A stretch of DNA of 64,000 bases from Palsa-504 sp963739135 (lineage in GTDB: Bacteria > Actinomycetota > Actinomycetes > Streptosporangiales > Streptosporangiaceae): NCBI GenBank assembly GCA_963739135.1, contig CAVTZG010000017.1:620001-684000 (forward strand). The letters are read 5' to 3'. The notes beneath the pieces were generated by a model, which saw nothing but the letters and a program-made list of their open reading frames with translations, was not told the DNA's origin and did not search any database. The position numbers were made by a program, and so were the translations under genes. Below are positions 16,785-25,646 of the stretch, one piece after another. Position 1 is the first letter of the stretch; each line of letters begins with the position of its first letter.

Positions 16785-18134
16785 TCAGGCTCCTGGGGCC
16801 ATGCTGCGGAGGAACAGGGCCTCGGCAAGGCAGGCGCGCTCGAAGGTGGCCAGGTGCAGGCTCTCGTTGGCGCCGTGGGCACGGGCGTCGGGGTCCTCGA
16901 CGCCGGTGACCAGGATCTCGGCGTCGGGGAAGCGCTCGGCGTAGGCGGTCACAAACGGGATCGACCCGCCCGCGCCGATGTCCAGGGCAGGCTTGCCCCA
17001 GGCCTGGGTCAGGGCCTGGCGGGCGGCCTGGTAGGCGCGGCCGCCGGTCCGGGCGGTGTACGGGGCGGCGGCCGTGCCGCCCGAGGACAGGGTGACCCGG
17101 GCGCCCCAGGGAGCGTGGGCCCGCAGGTGGGCCTCGAGGGCGTCGCGGGCCCGGTCGGCGTCGTCGCCGGGAGCCACCCGCAGGCTGACCTTGGCCCGGG
17201 CCACCGGCAGCAGGGTGTTGGAGGCGGCGGCGGTCGTGGGCGCGTCCAGGCCGATGACGGTGATCGACGGCGCGGTCCACAGCCGGTCGGTCAGGCCGCC
17301 GGTGCCGATCAGGTCGACTCCGTCGAGCAGGCCGGCGTCCGCGCGCAGCTGCGCCTCGGTCAGGTCCAGCGGGTCGGCGGTACCGCGGACCAGCCCGGCC
17401 ACGGCCACGTCGCCGTTCTCGTCGTGCAGCGTGGCCAGCAGCCGGCACAGGGCGGTGAGCGCGTCGGGCACCGGGCCGCCGAACAGGCCGCTGTGGATGG
17501 CGTGATCCAGCGTGCGCAGCTCCACCGTGACCGTGGCCCCGCCGCGCAGGCTGGTGGTCAGCGAGGGCACGTCGGCGGTCCAGTTCACGGCGTCGGCGAA
17601 CACCACCACGTCGGCGCCGAGCCAGTCTCTGAACGTGTCCAGGAACGGGAGCAGGGTCGGCGAGCCGATCTCCTCCTCCCCCTCGACCAGCACGGTGACG
17701 CCGACCGGCAGGTCGTCGCCGTGGGCCCGCAGCGCGGCCAGGTGCACGGCCAGGCCCGCCTTGTCGTCGGCGGCGCCGCGGCCGAACAGGCGGCCGTCGC
17801 GTTCGGTGGGCACGAACGGGTCACTGTTCCAGGCGGCGGGGTCGCCGGGCGGCTGGACGTCGTGGTGGGCGTAGAGCAGGACGGTGGGCGCGCCGGGCGG
17901 GGCGGGCCGGCGGCCCAGCACGGCCGGCTGGCCGCCGTCGGCGGCCAGGATCTGCACGTCGGGCAGGCCGGCCTGGCTGAGCAGCTCGGCGGCCTGGCCG
18001 GCGCTGTCCCGCAGGTGCGCAGCGGCGGCCGGGTCGGCCGACACCGACGGGATCCGGACCAGCCGCTCCAGGTCGGCGCGGACGGACGGCAGGACCTGGC
18101 GGATCGTTTCGCTGAGCTGCTCGGGCGCGGTCAT
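16785..18134 (-). CDS. M20 family metallopeptidase (dipeptidase)
   Basis: 449 residues from the ATG at 18134. Motifs: YAHHDVQP (first metal His and Asp), GRGAADDKAG (bridging Asp), EGEEEIGS (catalytic Glu and metal Glu), HSGLFGG in the lid domain and HGANE at the C-terminus (last metal His). These are the two-zinc aminoacylase/carnosinase-type M20 dipeptidases. It starts 42 bp after the stop of an ATP-grasp gene on the same strand, so it is probably the last gene of that operon and may cleave or trim the ligase product. No signal peptide. Confidence 0.9.
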   Translation of the reverse strand: MTAPEQLSETIRQVLPSVRADLERLVRIPSVSADPAAAAHLRDSAGQAAELLSQAGLPDVQILAADGGQPAVLGRRPAPPGAPTVLLYAHHDVQPPGDPAAWNSDPFVPTERDGRLFGRGAADDKAGLAVHLAALRAHGDDLPVGVTVLVEGEEEIGSPTLLPFLDTFRDWLGADVVVFADAVNWTADVPSLTTSLRGGATVTVELRTLDHAIHSGLFGGPVPDALTALCRLLATLHDENGDVAVAGLVRGTADPLDLTEAQLRADAGLLDGVDLIGTGGLTDRLWTAPSITVIGLDAPTTAAASNTLLPVARAKVSLRVAPGDDADRARDALEAHLRAHAPWGARVTLSSGGTAAAPYTARTGGRAYQAARQALTQAWGKPALDIGAGGSIPFVTAYAERFPDAEILVTGVEDPDARAHGANESLHLATFERACLAEALFLRSMAPGA

Positions 18135-18176
18135 GTTCAGGACGTTACCGGCGCGGCGCATCCGGCCTCAACCGGG

Positions 18177-19394
18177 TCAGGCCGCGTACAGGCGGAGGTC
18201 AGCGGCGAAGCGATGGGCCATCTCCAGGGCCGCGGGCAGCTCGGGGTGCCGGATGATCACCATGCCGTCGGCGATCAGGGTGGCCCGCCAGTCCCGGCGC
18301 GGCGCGCCCACCGGGAGCAGCTCGAGCGCGGCCACGTGGTCGCCGTATTCGGCCAGCAGCCGGTCCAGGCCCTCGTAGTGGGTGATCCGGCCGGCCCCGC
18401 TGGCCCGCTTGAAGATGCTGGCCGCGTTGTACCGGCGCTCGATGGGCGCGGAGATCCGGCCGTGAGTGACGGCCTGCGCCCAGGCCGAGAACAGGTCGGC
18501 GTCGGCCGCGTAGTTCATCACGTCGACGGTGCGGGCGCCGGGCGGGCGGGCACCGATCTCGCCGAACACCACCTCGCCGTCGGCCTTGCGGTACCACTCC
18601 ATGTGGGTGAACCCGTCCCGGAAGCCGAGCGCCGCGATGACGTTGCGGCCCAGCTCCCGGCCGCCCTGCAGGCCGGGCTCGTCCAGGTCGCGCAGGGCCA
18701 TGGTCACCGGGCTGATCCACTCGTGCATCTTGGTCAGCAGCGGGCGGGGGTGGTACTGGCAGATGTTCTCGAACAGCACCTGCCCGGCGGCGCAGATGGT
18801 GTCGTAGGTGAACTCCTCGGCGTCGATGAACTCCTCGACGCTGACGTGCGGCACGTGCCGGATGACGGGCAGGACGGCGTCGAGCTCGACGGCCGAGTCG
18901 GCCCGGTAGGTGTCGGCCGACCCCGCGCCGTCGATCGGCTTGACGATGAGCGGGTAGCCGACGCGTTCGGCGGCGGCCCATACCTCGGCCACCGTGCCGG
19001 CCGCGACGTGCCACGGGGTACGCAGGCCCGCCGCGTCGAGCAGCTGCTTCATCCGCTCCTTGTCCCGGAACGGCACGGTCTGGGCCACGGTCAGGCCGGG
19101 CAGGCCCAGCTCCTCCCGCAGCCGGGCGGCCAGCACCATGTAGGGCTCCCACAGGCACTCGACCTGGTCGATGCGGACGTGCCGGGCCAGGTCGCGCACT
19201 GTCGCGGCCACCTGGTCGTCGTTGGCCAGCGAGCCGACCTGGATGTAGTGGTCCAGGGCCTGCCTGGCGGGCTCCGGGAGCGCGTCCCGGGCCTGGTCGC
19301 CCAGGCCGATGACGGTCACGCCCGCCTGGCCCAGGCCGCGGGTGAAGAACGCCATCTCGGCGGGGTAGCCGGGCGAGATCATGAGCACGTTCAC
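18177..19394 (-). CDS. ATP-grasp ligase A
   Basis: 405 residues from the GTG at 19394, two bases after the stop of the preceding ATP-grasp gene. It starts with a short Rossmann-like VNVLMISPGYPAEM. The ATP-grasp core shows LIVKPIDGAGSADT (P-loop-like Lys, ~150-163), VEEFIDAEEFTYDT (~185-198), and the metal-binding EIGARPPGA (~281). The family joins a carboxylate, as acyl-phosphate, to an amine or thiol. No ligand-specific domain is recognised. Three paralogues occur within 6.5 kb, sharing GARPPG/GCRPPG and TH-MEW motifs. The product is unknown. Confidence 0.88.
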   Translation of the reverse strand: MNVLMISPGYPAEMAFFTRGLGQAGVTVIGLGDQARDALPEPARQALDHYIQVGSLANDDQVAATVRDLARHVRIDQVECLWEPYMVLAARLREELGLPGLTVAQTVPFRDKERMKQLLDAAGLRTPWHVAAGTVAEVWAAAERVGYPLIVKPIDGAGSADTYRADSAVELDAVLPVIRHVPHVSVEEFIDAEEFTYDTICAAGQVLFENICQYHPRPLLTKMHEWISPVTMALRDLDEPGLQGGRELGRNVIAALGFRDGFTHMEWYRKADGEVVFGEIGARPPGARTVDVMNYAADADLFSAWAQAVTHGRISAPIERRYNAASIFKRASGAGRITHYEGLDRLLAEYGDHVAALELLPVGAPRRDWRATLIADGMVIIRHPELPAALEMAHRFAADLRLYAA

Positions 19395-19396
19395 GG

Positions 19397-20623
19397 TTAC
19401 GCCGGTCCCAGCTCGACGCGGACGGTGCTGATCAGCTGCCTGAGCGCCGCGGTGACCACGGCCGTGTCGGCGTGCCGGACGGTGATGTAGCCGTCGCCCT
19501 CGTAACTGCCCGAGGACGGCTGGCCGGGCTGGGGCAGCCGGGAGTCGACCACCAGGTCGCTGATCCCGGGCGGCAGCCGGTCCAGGCCGCGGACTCCGGT
19601 GACGTGGCCGGAGCCCTGGCCGCGCAGGTAGGCCGTGCCCGCGGCCCACTTCCGCTCCGGCGGGGAGAAGGTGCCGTCCACCATGAGCTGGGACCAGGCG
19701 GTGTACAGGTCGAAGTCGTGCACGTAGCACAGCATCGAGGTGATCTGGGCGCCGGGCGGCCGGGCGCCGACCTCGGACACGGCCACGCTGGCGTCCGGGC
19801 GCCGGAACCACTCCATGTGGGTCAGCCCGGTGTGCAGCCCGAGGGCGCGCAGCGCGGCAGGCGCGACCCGCTTGATGCCGTCGTACTCGGGGCCGCTGAT
19901 GTCCCGGGGCAGCCGCACCACCCACTGCATCCACGGGTTGCGCAGCACCTCGAGCGGCGTGGGCAGGTAGTCGGAGATCGAATCCCAGACGACCTGCCCG
20001 TCGATCATCACGCTGTCGTAGGAGCCTTCCTCGCCGGTCAGGAACTCCTCGATCTGCGCGGGCCGGTCCGGGGCGGGCGGGGCCATCTCCAGCCAGGCCT
20101 CGAGGTCGCCGGGGCCGTCCAGGCGGAACGTGCTCTTGGCCCCGGCGCCCGCGGGCGGCTTGACCACCAGCGGGAAGCCGACCTCGGCGGCGAATCCGGC
20201 GGCCGCGTCGGCGTCGGTGGCCAGCCGGTGCCGGGCGCAGGGTATGCCCGCTTCCTGCAGCACCGTCTTCATCTGGTCCTTGTCCCGGAAGTTGCGGGCC
20301 GTGCCCGGATCCATGCCGGGGATGCCCAGGTGCTCGCGGACCTGCGCCAGCGGGACCTGGAGCTGTTCCAGGACGGCCAGCAGCCGCTGCACCGGGCCGA
20401 GCTGGCCGCTCAGCCCCTCGACCGCGCCGGCGATCTGCCCGGCGTCCAGCGGGTCGTCGATGCGCCAGTGCCCGGTCAGGTGGTGGCGCAGCCCGGGCGG
20501 CAGCCGGTCGGCGGGCTCGCAGGTGACCAGGGCCATGCTGACCCCGGGCAGGCTGGCCGCCGCCTCGACGAACCGGGTCGTGGTGTCGAGCAGATAGGGG
20601 GCGACGAAAACGGCGGTCACCAT
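19397..20623 (-). CDS. ATP-grasp ligase B
   Basis: 408 residues. N-terminal MVTAVFVAPYLLDTT, the fold-specific FRDKDQMKTVL (~113-123), LVVKPPAGAGAKST (~152-165), IEEFLTGEEGSYDS (~190-203), LTHMEWFRR and EVGARPPGA (~288). Same architecture as ligases A and C. It is the first of the ATP-grasp-ATP-grasp-M20 series, 108 bp after the coiled-coil membrane gene. ATP-dependent C-N or C-O bond formation on a small acid is the family-level activity; substrates cannot be read. Confidence 0.88.
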   Translation of the reverse strand: MVTAVFVAPYLLDTTTRFVEAAASLPGVSMALVTCEPADRLPPGLRHHLTGHWRIDDPLDAGQIAGAVEGLSGQLGPVQRLLAVLEQLQVPLAQVREHLGIPGMDPGTARNFRDKDQMKTVLQEAGIPCARHRLATDADAAAGFAAEVGFPLVVKPPAGAGAKSTFRLDGPGDLEAWLEMAPPAPDRPAQIEEFLTGEEGSYDSVMIDGQVVWDSISDYLPTPLEVLRNPWMQWVVRLPRDISGPEYDGIKRVAPAALRALGLHTGLTHMEWFRRPDASVAVSEVGARPPGAQITSMLCYVHDFDLYTAWSQLMVDGTFSPPERKWAAGTAYLRGQGSGHVTGVRGLDRLPPGISDLVVDSRLPQPGQPSSGSYEGDGYITVRHADTAVVTAALRQLISTVRVELGPA

Positions 20624-20731
20624 GGCATGACCGTACCGTTCCCAGTGAGCTAGCAGGGCATGGTCCTGGCTAGCCGACAGCTCCGGACGGTCTTGGGCCT
20701 GCCTGGTTGCTGACCCCTGACGGCAGCGCCG

Positions 20732-22108
20732 TTACCCCGGACCTGGTCCCGGCCGGCCCGGGCGGGGAGGCCAGTCCGGCGGCCCGGGCTCAGGGGGTCC
20801 GGGCTCCGGGGACCGGGGCTGGGGCAGCGGCTCCCACACGGTGAGCGGCGGGCGCGGCCGCGTCGGGCCCGGCGGCGTCGGCTGGGCCGGGCTCGGCTGG
20901 GCCTGGTTCGGCTCGGTCGGGTTCGGCTGGGTCGGGCTCAGCTCGGCCGGGTTCGGCTGGGTGGGGACCGGCGCGGCGGCGATCCTGGGCGCCTGATCGA
21001 CCACGCGCAGGTCCGGGGTCTGCGCAGCCGCCTGCGGGCCGCGGAAAACCCGGCTGGCCGCTTCCCGGACGCCCCGCGCGAGCAGGTCATGGAATTTGTC
21101 GTGGGCGAGCATCTTCGCGGCGGCCAGCGTGAGCGGCTGCAATCCGGTCGCCACCCCGACGACGACGCCCACGATCTCGAAGAACTCGGCCGCCTGGCCC
21201 AGCGGCTCGGTGACCGGCTGCAGGATGAGGTCGGCGCCGATCCCCGCGACGGGCACCGTCGCGATCCCGGGCAGCCGTATGTCGGTGGCCAGCGTGTCCA
21301 GCGGCTTGGCCACGATGACGTTCAGCCGGCTGCCGATACGGTCGCACACCTCCGCCGCGGCCGTCTCGGGAAACGTGTTCTGCGTTACCCACCGGTCGGT
21401 AATCGCCGCGAAGGCAGGGTCCCCCCATTCGGCGGCGACATAGTCGGAGGCGGCTTCACCCAGCCGGTGCCGGAAGCCCTTGTCATTTTCCGCGCGGTCG
21501 GTAATGGCTGATGCGTCACCCAGGTCACCGAGCCGGCCGGGCGGCAATTCCGCTACCGAGCGTTCGACCTGGATGCGGACCCCGGCCTCGGCCGGGGCCT
21601 GACGGGCCAGGGAGAACCGGATCCTTTCGGCGTAGAGCCGGCCGGGTACGGCAGGCTCCGGTCCGGGCTGCCCGGGTCCCGCGGCCGGCGCGGCGGGATG
21701 GCCGAGGGCCTCGCTGAGCCGTGCCACCCGCTGGCCAAGTTGCCGCAGGCCGGCGGCGAGCTGATCCTGCTGCGCGCCGGCCTGGTCGGTGCGGCGCTTG
21801 ATGGCGTCCAGGTCGGCCAGGAACTGGTTGGCCATGCTCCCGACGCGGCTGTCCGCATGATCGAGACGGCCCTGGATCTTCCGGCCGTCCAGCCGTTGCT
21901 GCTCCCGGTCCCGCTGCAGGTCGTCGGCGAGCGCCTGGAGCTGGTGCCGCATGCTTTCCTCGGTCGCCCGCATCTGGTCGGAGATTTTCCTGACCGCCTC
22001 GTCTATCAGCGGAGCGGTATTCTGCTTGGCGCGCAGGTCAAAGGTGGCTGCCACATAAAGCGCGGCGACCGCGACCACGGCTATGGCCGCAATGAGCAAG
22101 ATTTCCAT
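20732..22108 (-). CDS. Membrane-anchored coiled-coil protein with Pro-rich tail
   Basis: 458 residues. One N-terminal membrane helix (ILLIAAIAVVAVAALYVAAT) is followed by a long coiled coil (~25-135; MRATEESMRHQLQALADDLQ, later RTDQAGAQQDQLAAGLRQLG). A folded region at ~155-345 contains a hydrophobic IVGVVVGVATGL stretch, and the C-terminal ~100 residues are Pro/Gln/Asn repeats (PTQPNP, PTEPNQ). The start abuts the WD40 stop without a gap. No family is recognised; a membrane scaffold is inferred. Confidence 0.7.
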   Translation of the reverse strand: MEILLIAAIAVVAVAALYVAATFDLRAKQNTAPLIDEAVRKISDQMRATEESMRHQLQALADDLQRDREQQRLDGRKIQGRLDHADSRVGSMANQFLADLDAIKRRTDQAGAQQDQLAAGLRQLGQRVARLSEALGHPAAPAAGPGQPGPEPAVPGRLYAERIRFSLARQAPAEAGVRIQVERSVAELPPGRLGDLGDASAITDRAENDKGFRHRLGEAASDYVAAEWGDPAFAAITDRWVTQNTFPETAAAEVCDRIGSRLNVIVAKPLDTLATDIRLPGIATVPVAGIGADLILQPVTEPLGQAAEFFEIVGVVVGVATGLQPLTLAAAKMLAHDKFHDLLARGVREAASRVFRGPQAAAQTPDLRVVDQAPRIAAAPVPTQPNPAELSPTQPNPTEPNQAQPSPAQPTPPGPTRPRPPLTVWEPLPQPRSPEPGPPEPGPPDWPPRPGRPGPGPG

Positions 22109-23284
22109 TTACTTCCTCGCTAGCCATATCTCGCGCGTAGTTATTATCACAGTCAGTGCGGAAACGGCGATGGCGACCACGGCGGCCGCCAGGATGAGCC
22201 AGTTTCTGATGCTCAGGCCGCCGGGCGAGCCGGGGACCGTGTTCCACAGCCTGACCGCGCCGCTGGCGTCGGCGCTGGCCAGCTTGCCGTCCGGGCTGAA
22301 CGCCACCCCGTTCACGGCGCTGCCCGCCTGCAGAGGCGAGCCGGACGGCTGGCCGCTGGCCAGGTTCCAGACCCGGACGGAACCGTCGGCGTCCGCGCTG
22401 GCCAGCAGCTTCCCGTCCGGGCTGAACGCCAGCCCGTTCACCGCGCTGCCCGCCTGCAGGGCGAAGCCGGACGGCTGGCCGCTGGCCGGGTTCCACAGCC
22501 TGATCGTGCCGTCGCCGTAACCGCAGGCCAGCAGCGCGCCGTCCGGGCTGAACGCCACCCCGGTCGCGGCGCCCGCGGCGCCGGGACCGGCCCGCAGGGC
22601 GGGGCCGAGCACCTGGCCGCTGGCCACGTCCCACAGCTGGACGGCGCCGTTGGCATCCGCGCTGGCCAGCAGCTTCCCGGCCGGGCTGAACGCCACCGCG
22701 TGCACGGCGCTGCCCGCCTGCAGCGGCGAACCGGACGGCAGGCCCGCGGCCGGGTTCCACAGCCGGACGGTACCGTCGGCCTGGGCACTGGCCAGCAGCG
22801 TGCCGTCGGGGCTGAACGCGACCCCGTTCACGGCGCTGCCCGCCTGCAGCGGCGAACTCGACGGCTGGCCGGTCGCCACGATCCACAGCCCGATCGTGCC
22901 GTCGCCGTAGCCCGCGGCCAGCAGCGAGCCGTCCGGGCTGAACGCCACCCCGGCCGCGCCGCCCGCGGCGCCGGCCCCGGCCCGCAGCACCGGGCCGTAG
23001 GCCTGGCCGCTGGCCACGTTCCACAGCCGGACCGTGTCATCGGCGTAGCCCGCGGCCAGCAGCGAGCCGTCCGGGCTGAACGCCACCCCGGCCGCGCCGG
23101 GCGAACCGGCCGGAAGGGTGGCGGCGGCGGCCGGCGCGGCGATCCCGGCCACAGCCAGGCCGACCACGGTCAGGCCGGCCGCGGTCAAGCCAGCCACGGC
23201 CAGGCCGGCCACGATGAGGGCCAGCAGGCCGGCGATCACTTCATGCCGTCGGTGCCGGGTGCGGCACAGAGTGCGATCGGCCAT
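22109..23284 (-). CDS. WD40-repeat protein with membrane anchors
   Basis: 391 residues. A hydrophobic N-terminal stretch (~17-55, Ala/Gly/Val repeats) reads as a signal or anchor. Seven WD40 blades then carry the repeated GVAFSPDG.LLA..Y.DGT..LWN pattern, and a C-terminal helix (~355-380, WLILAAAVVAIAVSALTVII) with a charged end follows. The propeller is probably outside the membrane. Blades are so alike (AGSAVNGVAFSPDG four times) that recent duplication is likely. It is co-transcribed with the coiled-coil gene and divergent from ATP-grasp C. Confidence 0.85.
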   Translation of the reverse strand: MADRTLCRTRHRRHEVIAGLLALIVAGLAVAGLTAAGLTVVGLAVAGIAAPAAAATLPAGSPGAAGVAFSPDGSLLAAGYADDTVRLWNVASGQAYGPVLRAGAGAAGGAAGVAFSPDGSLLAAGYGDGTIGLWIVATGQPSSSPLQAGSAVNGVAFSPDGTLLASAQADGTVRLWNPAAGLPSGSPLQAGSAVHAVAFSPAGKLLASADANGAVQLWDVASGQVLGPALRAGPGAAGAATGVAFSPDGALLACGYGDGTIRLWNPASGQPSGFALQAGSAVNGLAFSPDGKLLASADADGSVRVWNLASGQPSGSPLQAGSAVNGVAFSPDGKLASADASGAVRLWNTVPGSPGGLSIRNWLILAAAVVAIAVSALTVIITTREIWLARK

Positions 23285-23490
23285 GCTCTGATGAGACCAC
23301 TAACGGTGCGGTATGGCGAGCCGGCATTCTGTATCGCCTGGTCACGGCGCCTCGTCACGGCGTCGGGGGGCGGCGGGCCGGGGGCCCGGGCATCAGCCAC
23401 GGACCGTTCGGCCTCAATGCTGTGAACCGGCGCGGACGGGGCGGCGTGCTACGGCCGGTCACCGGTGCGGGCCGGGCTACCATTCCAGGC

Positions 23491-24714
23491 ATGAACGTGG
23501 TCTTCGTGGAGCCGTTCTTCCCGAACAACCAGCGGCAGTTCGCCCGGGCGCTGGCCAAGGCCGGCGCGACGGTGATCGGCATCGGCGAGTACCCGGTGGA
23601 GTCGTTCGACGACGACCTGCGGGGCTGGCTGTACCACTACGAGCGGATCTCGTCGGTCACCGACGTGGCGGCCCTGACCCGGGCGGTGCGCTGGGTGCAG
23701 GACAGGCTGTGGGTGGACCGGCTCGAGGCCACCATCGAGGCGCACACCATGGCCGCCGCGCAAGCCCGCGAGGCCTGCACGATCCCGGGCACGTCGGTGC
23801 ACACGGCCTGGCTGTGCCGGGACAAGCCGTCGATGAAGGAGGCGCTGCGCGCGGCGGGCGTGCCCACGGCGGCATCGGCCGCGGTGTCCAGCGCGGCCGA
23901 GGCGCGGGCGTTCGCCGAGCAGGTCGGTTTCCCGCTCATCCTCAAGCCGCGCAGCGGCGCCGGGGCGTCGGGCACCGCGCGGGTGGACGACTTCGGGGGC
24001 CTGGAGCAGGCGCTGGGGGTGTTCGGCGGGGAGGGCGTCGAGTCGGTCGCCATCGAGGAGTTCATCGAGGGCCACGAGGGCTTCTACGACACGATCACCA
24101 TCGACGGCCGGGTGGCCCTGGACTTCGCCTCGCACTACTACCCCAACGTGCTGGAGGCGATGCGGACCCGGTGGATCTCGCCGCAGTTCGTCTCGACCAA
24201 CCGGATCGAGGTCGCGCCGGAGTACGGGGAGCTGCGCGAGATGGGCCAGCGGGTCATCGCCGCGCTGGGCATCGGGACCTCGGCCACGCACATGGAGTGG
24301 TTCTTCGGGCCCAAGGGACTCAAGTTCTCCGAGATCGGCTGCCGGCCGCCGGGTGTGGGCGCCTGGGACCTGTACTCGGCCGGCAACGACATGGACCTGT
24401 ACCGGGCCTGGGCCGACGCCATCGTGCACGGCGGCGTTCACGCGGCGCCGTCGCGGCGGTACGCCAGCGGGATCGTGGCGCTGCGGCCCTCGCAGGACGG
24501 GACGATCTCCGGGTACAGCGGCGTCGACGAGCTGCAGCAGCAGTACGGCGAGTGGGTGATCGACGCGCACCTGCCCGCGCCGGGCACCCCGACCCAACCG
24601 GTGGCGGCCGGGTACATGGCCAACGCGTACGTGCGGATGCGCCACCCGGACTACGACGTGCTGCGCGGCATGCTCGACGCGGTGGGGCGCACCCTGCACG
24701 TCTACGCCTCGTGA
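23491..24714 (+). CDS. ATP-grasp ligase C
   Basis: 407 residues from the ATG at 23491. MNVVFVEPFFPNNQRQFARA starts the N-terminal Rossmann-like part. The core has CRDKPSMKEALR (~110), LILKPRSGAGASG (~148-160), IEEFIEGHEGFYDT (~187-200), ATHMEWFF and EIGCRPPGVGA (~283). Paralogue of A and B but on the other strand. Its stop overlaps the GTG of the S51-like gene by 4 nt, so the two are translationally coupled. Likely makes an amide or ester bond later handled by the coupled peptidase and esterases. Confidence 0.88.
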   Translation: MNVVFVEPFFPNNQRQFARALAKAGATVIGIGEYPVESFDDDLRGWLYHYERISSVTDVAALTRAVRWVQDRLWVDRLEATIEAHTMAAAQAREACTIPGTSVHTAWLCRDKPSMKEALRAAGVPTAASAAVSSAAEARAFAEQVGFPLILKPRSGAGASGTARVDDFGGLEQALGVFGGEGVESVAIEEFIEGHEGFYDTITIDGRVALDFASHYYPNVLEAMRTRWISPQFVSTNRIEVAPEYGELREMGQRVIAALGIGTSATHMEWFFGPKGLKFSEIGCRPPGVGAWDLYSAGNDMDLYRAWADAIVHGGVHAAPSRRYASGIVALRPSQDGTISGYSGVDELQQQYGEWVIDAHLPAPGTPTQPVAAGYMANAYVRMRHPDYDVLRGMLDAVGRTLHVYAS

Positions 24715-25646
24715 GGGTCATCCTGCTGGGCCCGCAGCGCAGGCCCACGGTGGACGCGGCGGTCCGGCTGCTCGTGTCGTCGGATGGGCCGCTCGACGGG
24801 CCCGCCGCCACGGTCAACGCGGGCTGGCAGGAACGCGAGGAGGACGACGGCGAGCTGAGCCGGGTGCTGGGCGGGCGGGACGTCAACCTGCGGCTGTACC
24901 GGCGCTGGCTGGACGTGCAGGAGCGGGATCCGGAGTACGGGGCGGGCGAGCGGCGGCTGTCCGCCACCCTGGCCGAGCTGGCGGACCTGTACCTGCTGCG
25001 GCTGGACCACGCGCTGCAGGCGGTGTACGCGCTGCAGCGCCACCGGGCCGGTGACCGGCTGCGCTCGGAGTCGGTATCCGAGGCGGTCATCGCGGTGCGC
25101 GAGCTTGACGCGGCGCACCTGCGCCGGGTCAACGAGGCCCGGCTGGAGTTCTTCGACCGGCTGCGACCGCACGACCGACCGGTGATCGCCGAGCACCGGG
25201 CGGCCGTGGCGGACGTGCTGGCCTCGGCCAGCGTGCTGGTGCTGGCGGGCGGGCACGTGGGCGTGCTGGCCGACGTGCTGCACCTGTTCAACATCGCGGC
25301 GGCCCTGAGCGGGGCGCCGGTGATCGCCTGGTCGGCGGGCGCGATGGCGCTGACCGACCGGATCGTGCTGTTCCACGACCGGGCCCCGCAGGGTCCCGGG
25401 CATCCCGAGGTCTGGGGCAGCGGCCTGAGCGTGGTCCGCGACGTGGTGCTGCTGCCGCATGCCCGGGCCCGGCTGCTGCTCGACGACGCGCTGCGGATGA
25501 CCGTCCTGGCCCGGCGGTTCGCCCCGGCCCGGTGCGTGCTCCTGGAGGCCGGCACCAGGATCGAGCCGGACCCCGGCGGCAGCTGGCCGGCCGGGACCCG
25601 GGTGCTGGGCGAGGACGGCCACGTGACCGCGCTGGAGGCGGCGTGA
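24711..25646 (+). CDS. S51/type-1 glutamine-amidotransferase-like peptidase
   Basis: 311 residues from the GTG at 24711 (4-nt overlap). The C-terminal half has the class-I GATase/S51 fold: LVLAGGHVGVL (~176), then the nucleophile elbow IAWSAGAMAL with Ser ~207, as in peptidase E and cyanophycinase (Ser instead of Cys). The N-terminal ~150 residues are helical and not recognised. S51 enzymes cut aspartyl dipeptides or cyanophycin. In this locus the enzyme may hydrolyse a ligase-made isopeptide. It is followed by another 4-nt overlap. Confidence 0.75.
   Translation: MRVILLGPQRRPTVDAAVRLLVSSDGPLDGPAATVNAGWQEREEDDGELSRVLGGRDVNLRLYRRWLDVQERDPEYGAGERRLSATLAELADLYLLRLDHALQAVYALQRHRAGDRLRSESVSEAVIAVRELDAAHLRRVNEARLEFFDRLRPHDRPVIAEHRAAVADVLASASVLVLAGGHVGVLADVLHLFNIAAALSGAPVIAWSAGAMALTDRIVLFHDRAPQGPGHPEVWGSGLSVVRDVVLLPHARARLLLDDALRMTVLARRFAPARCVLLEAGTRIEPDPGGSWPAGTRVLGEDGHVTALEAA

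Noticed and set aside
16854..19490. 878-residue plus-strand frame opposite the M20 and ATP-grasp A genes
   Set aside because: Antisense shadow with Gly/Arg/Val/His bias; no domains.
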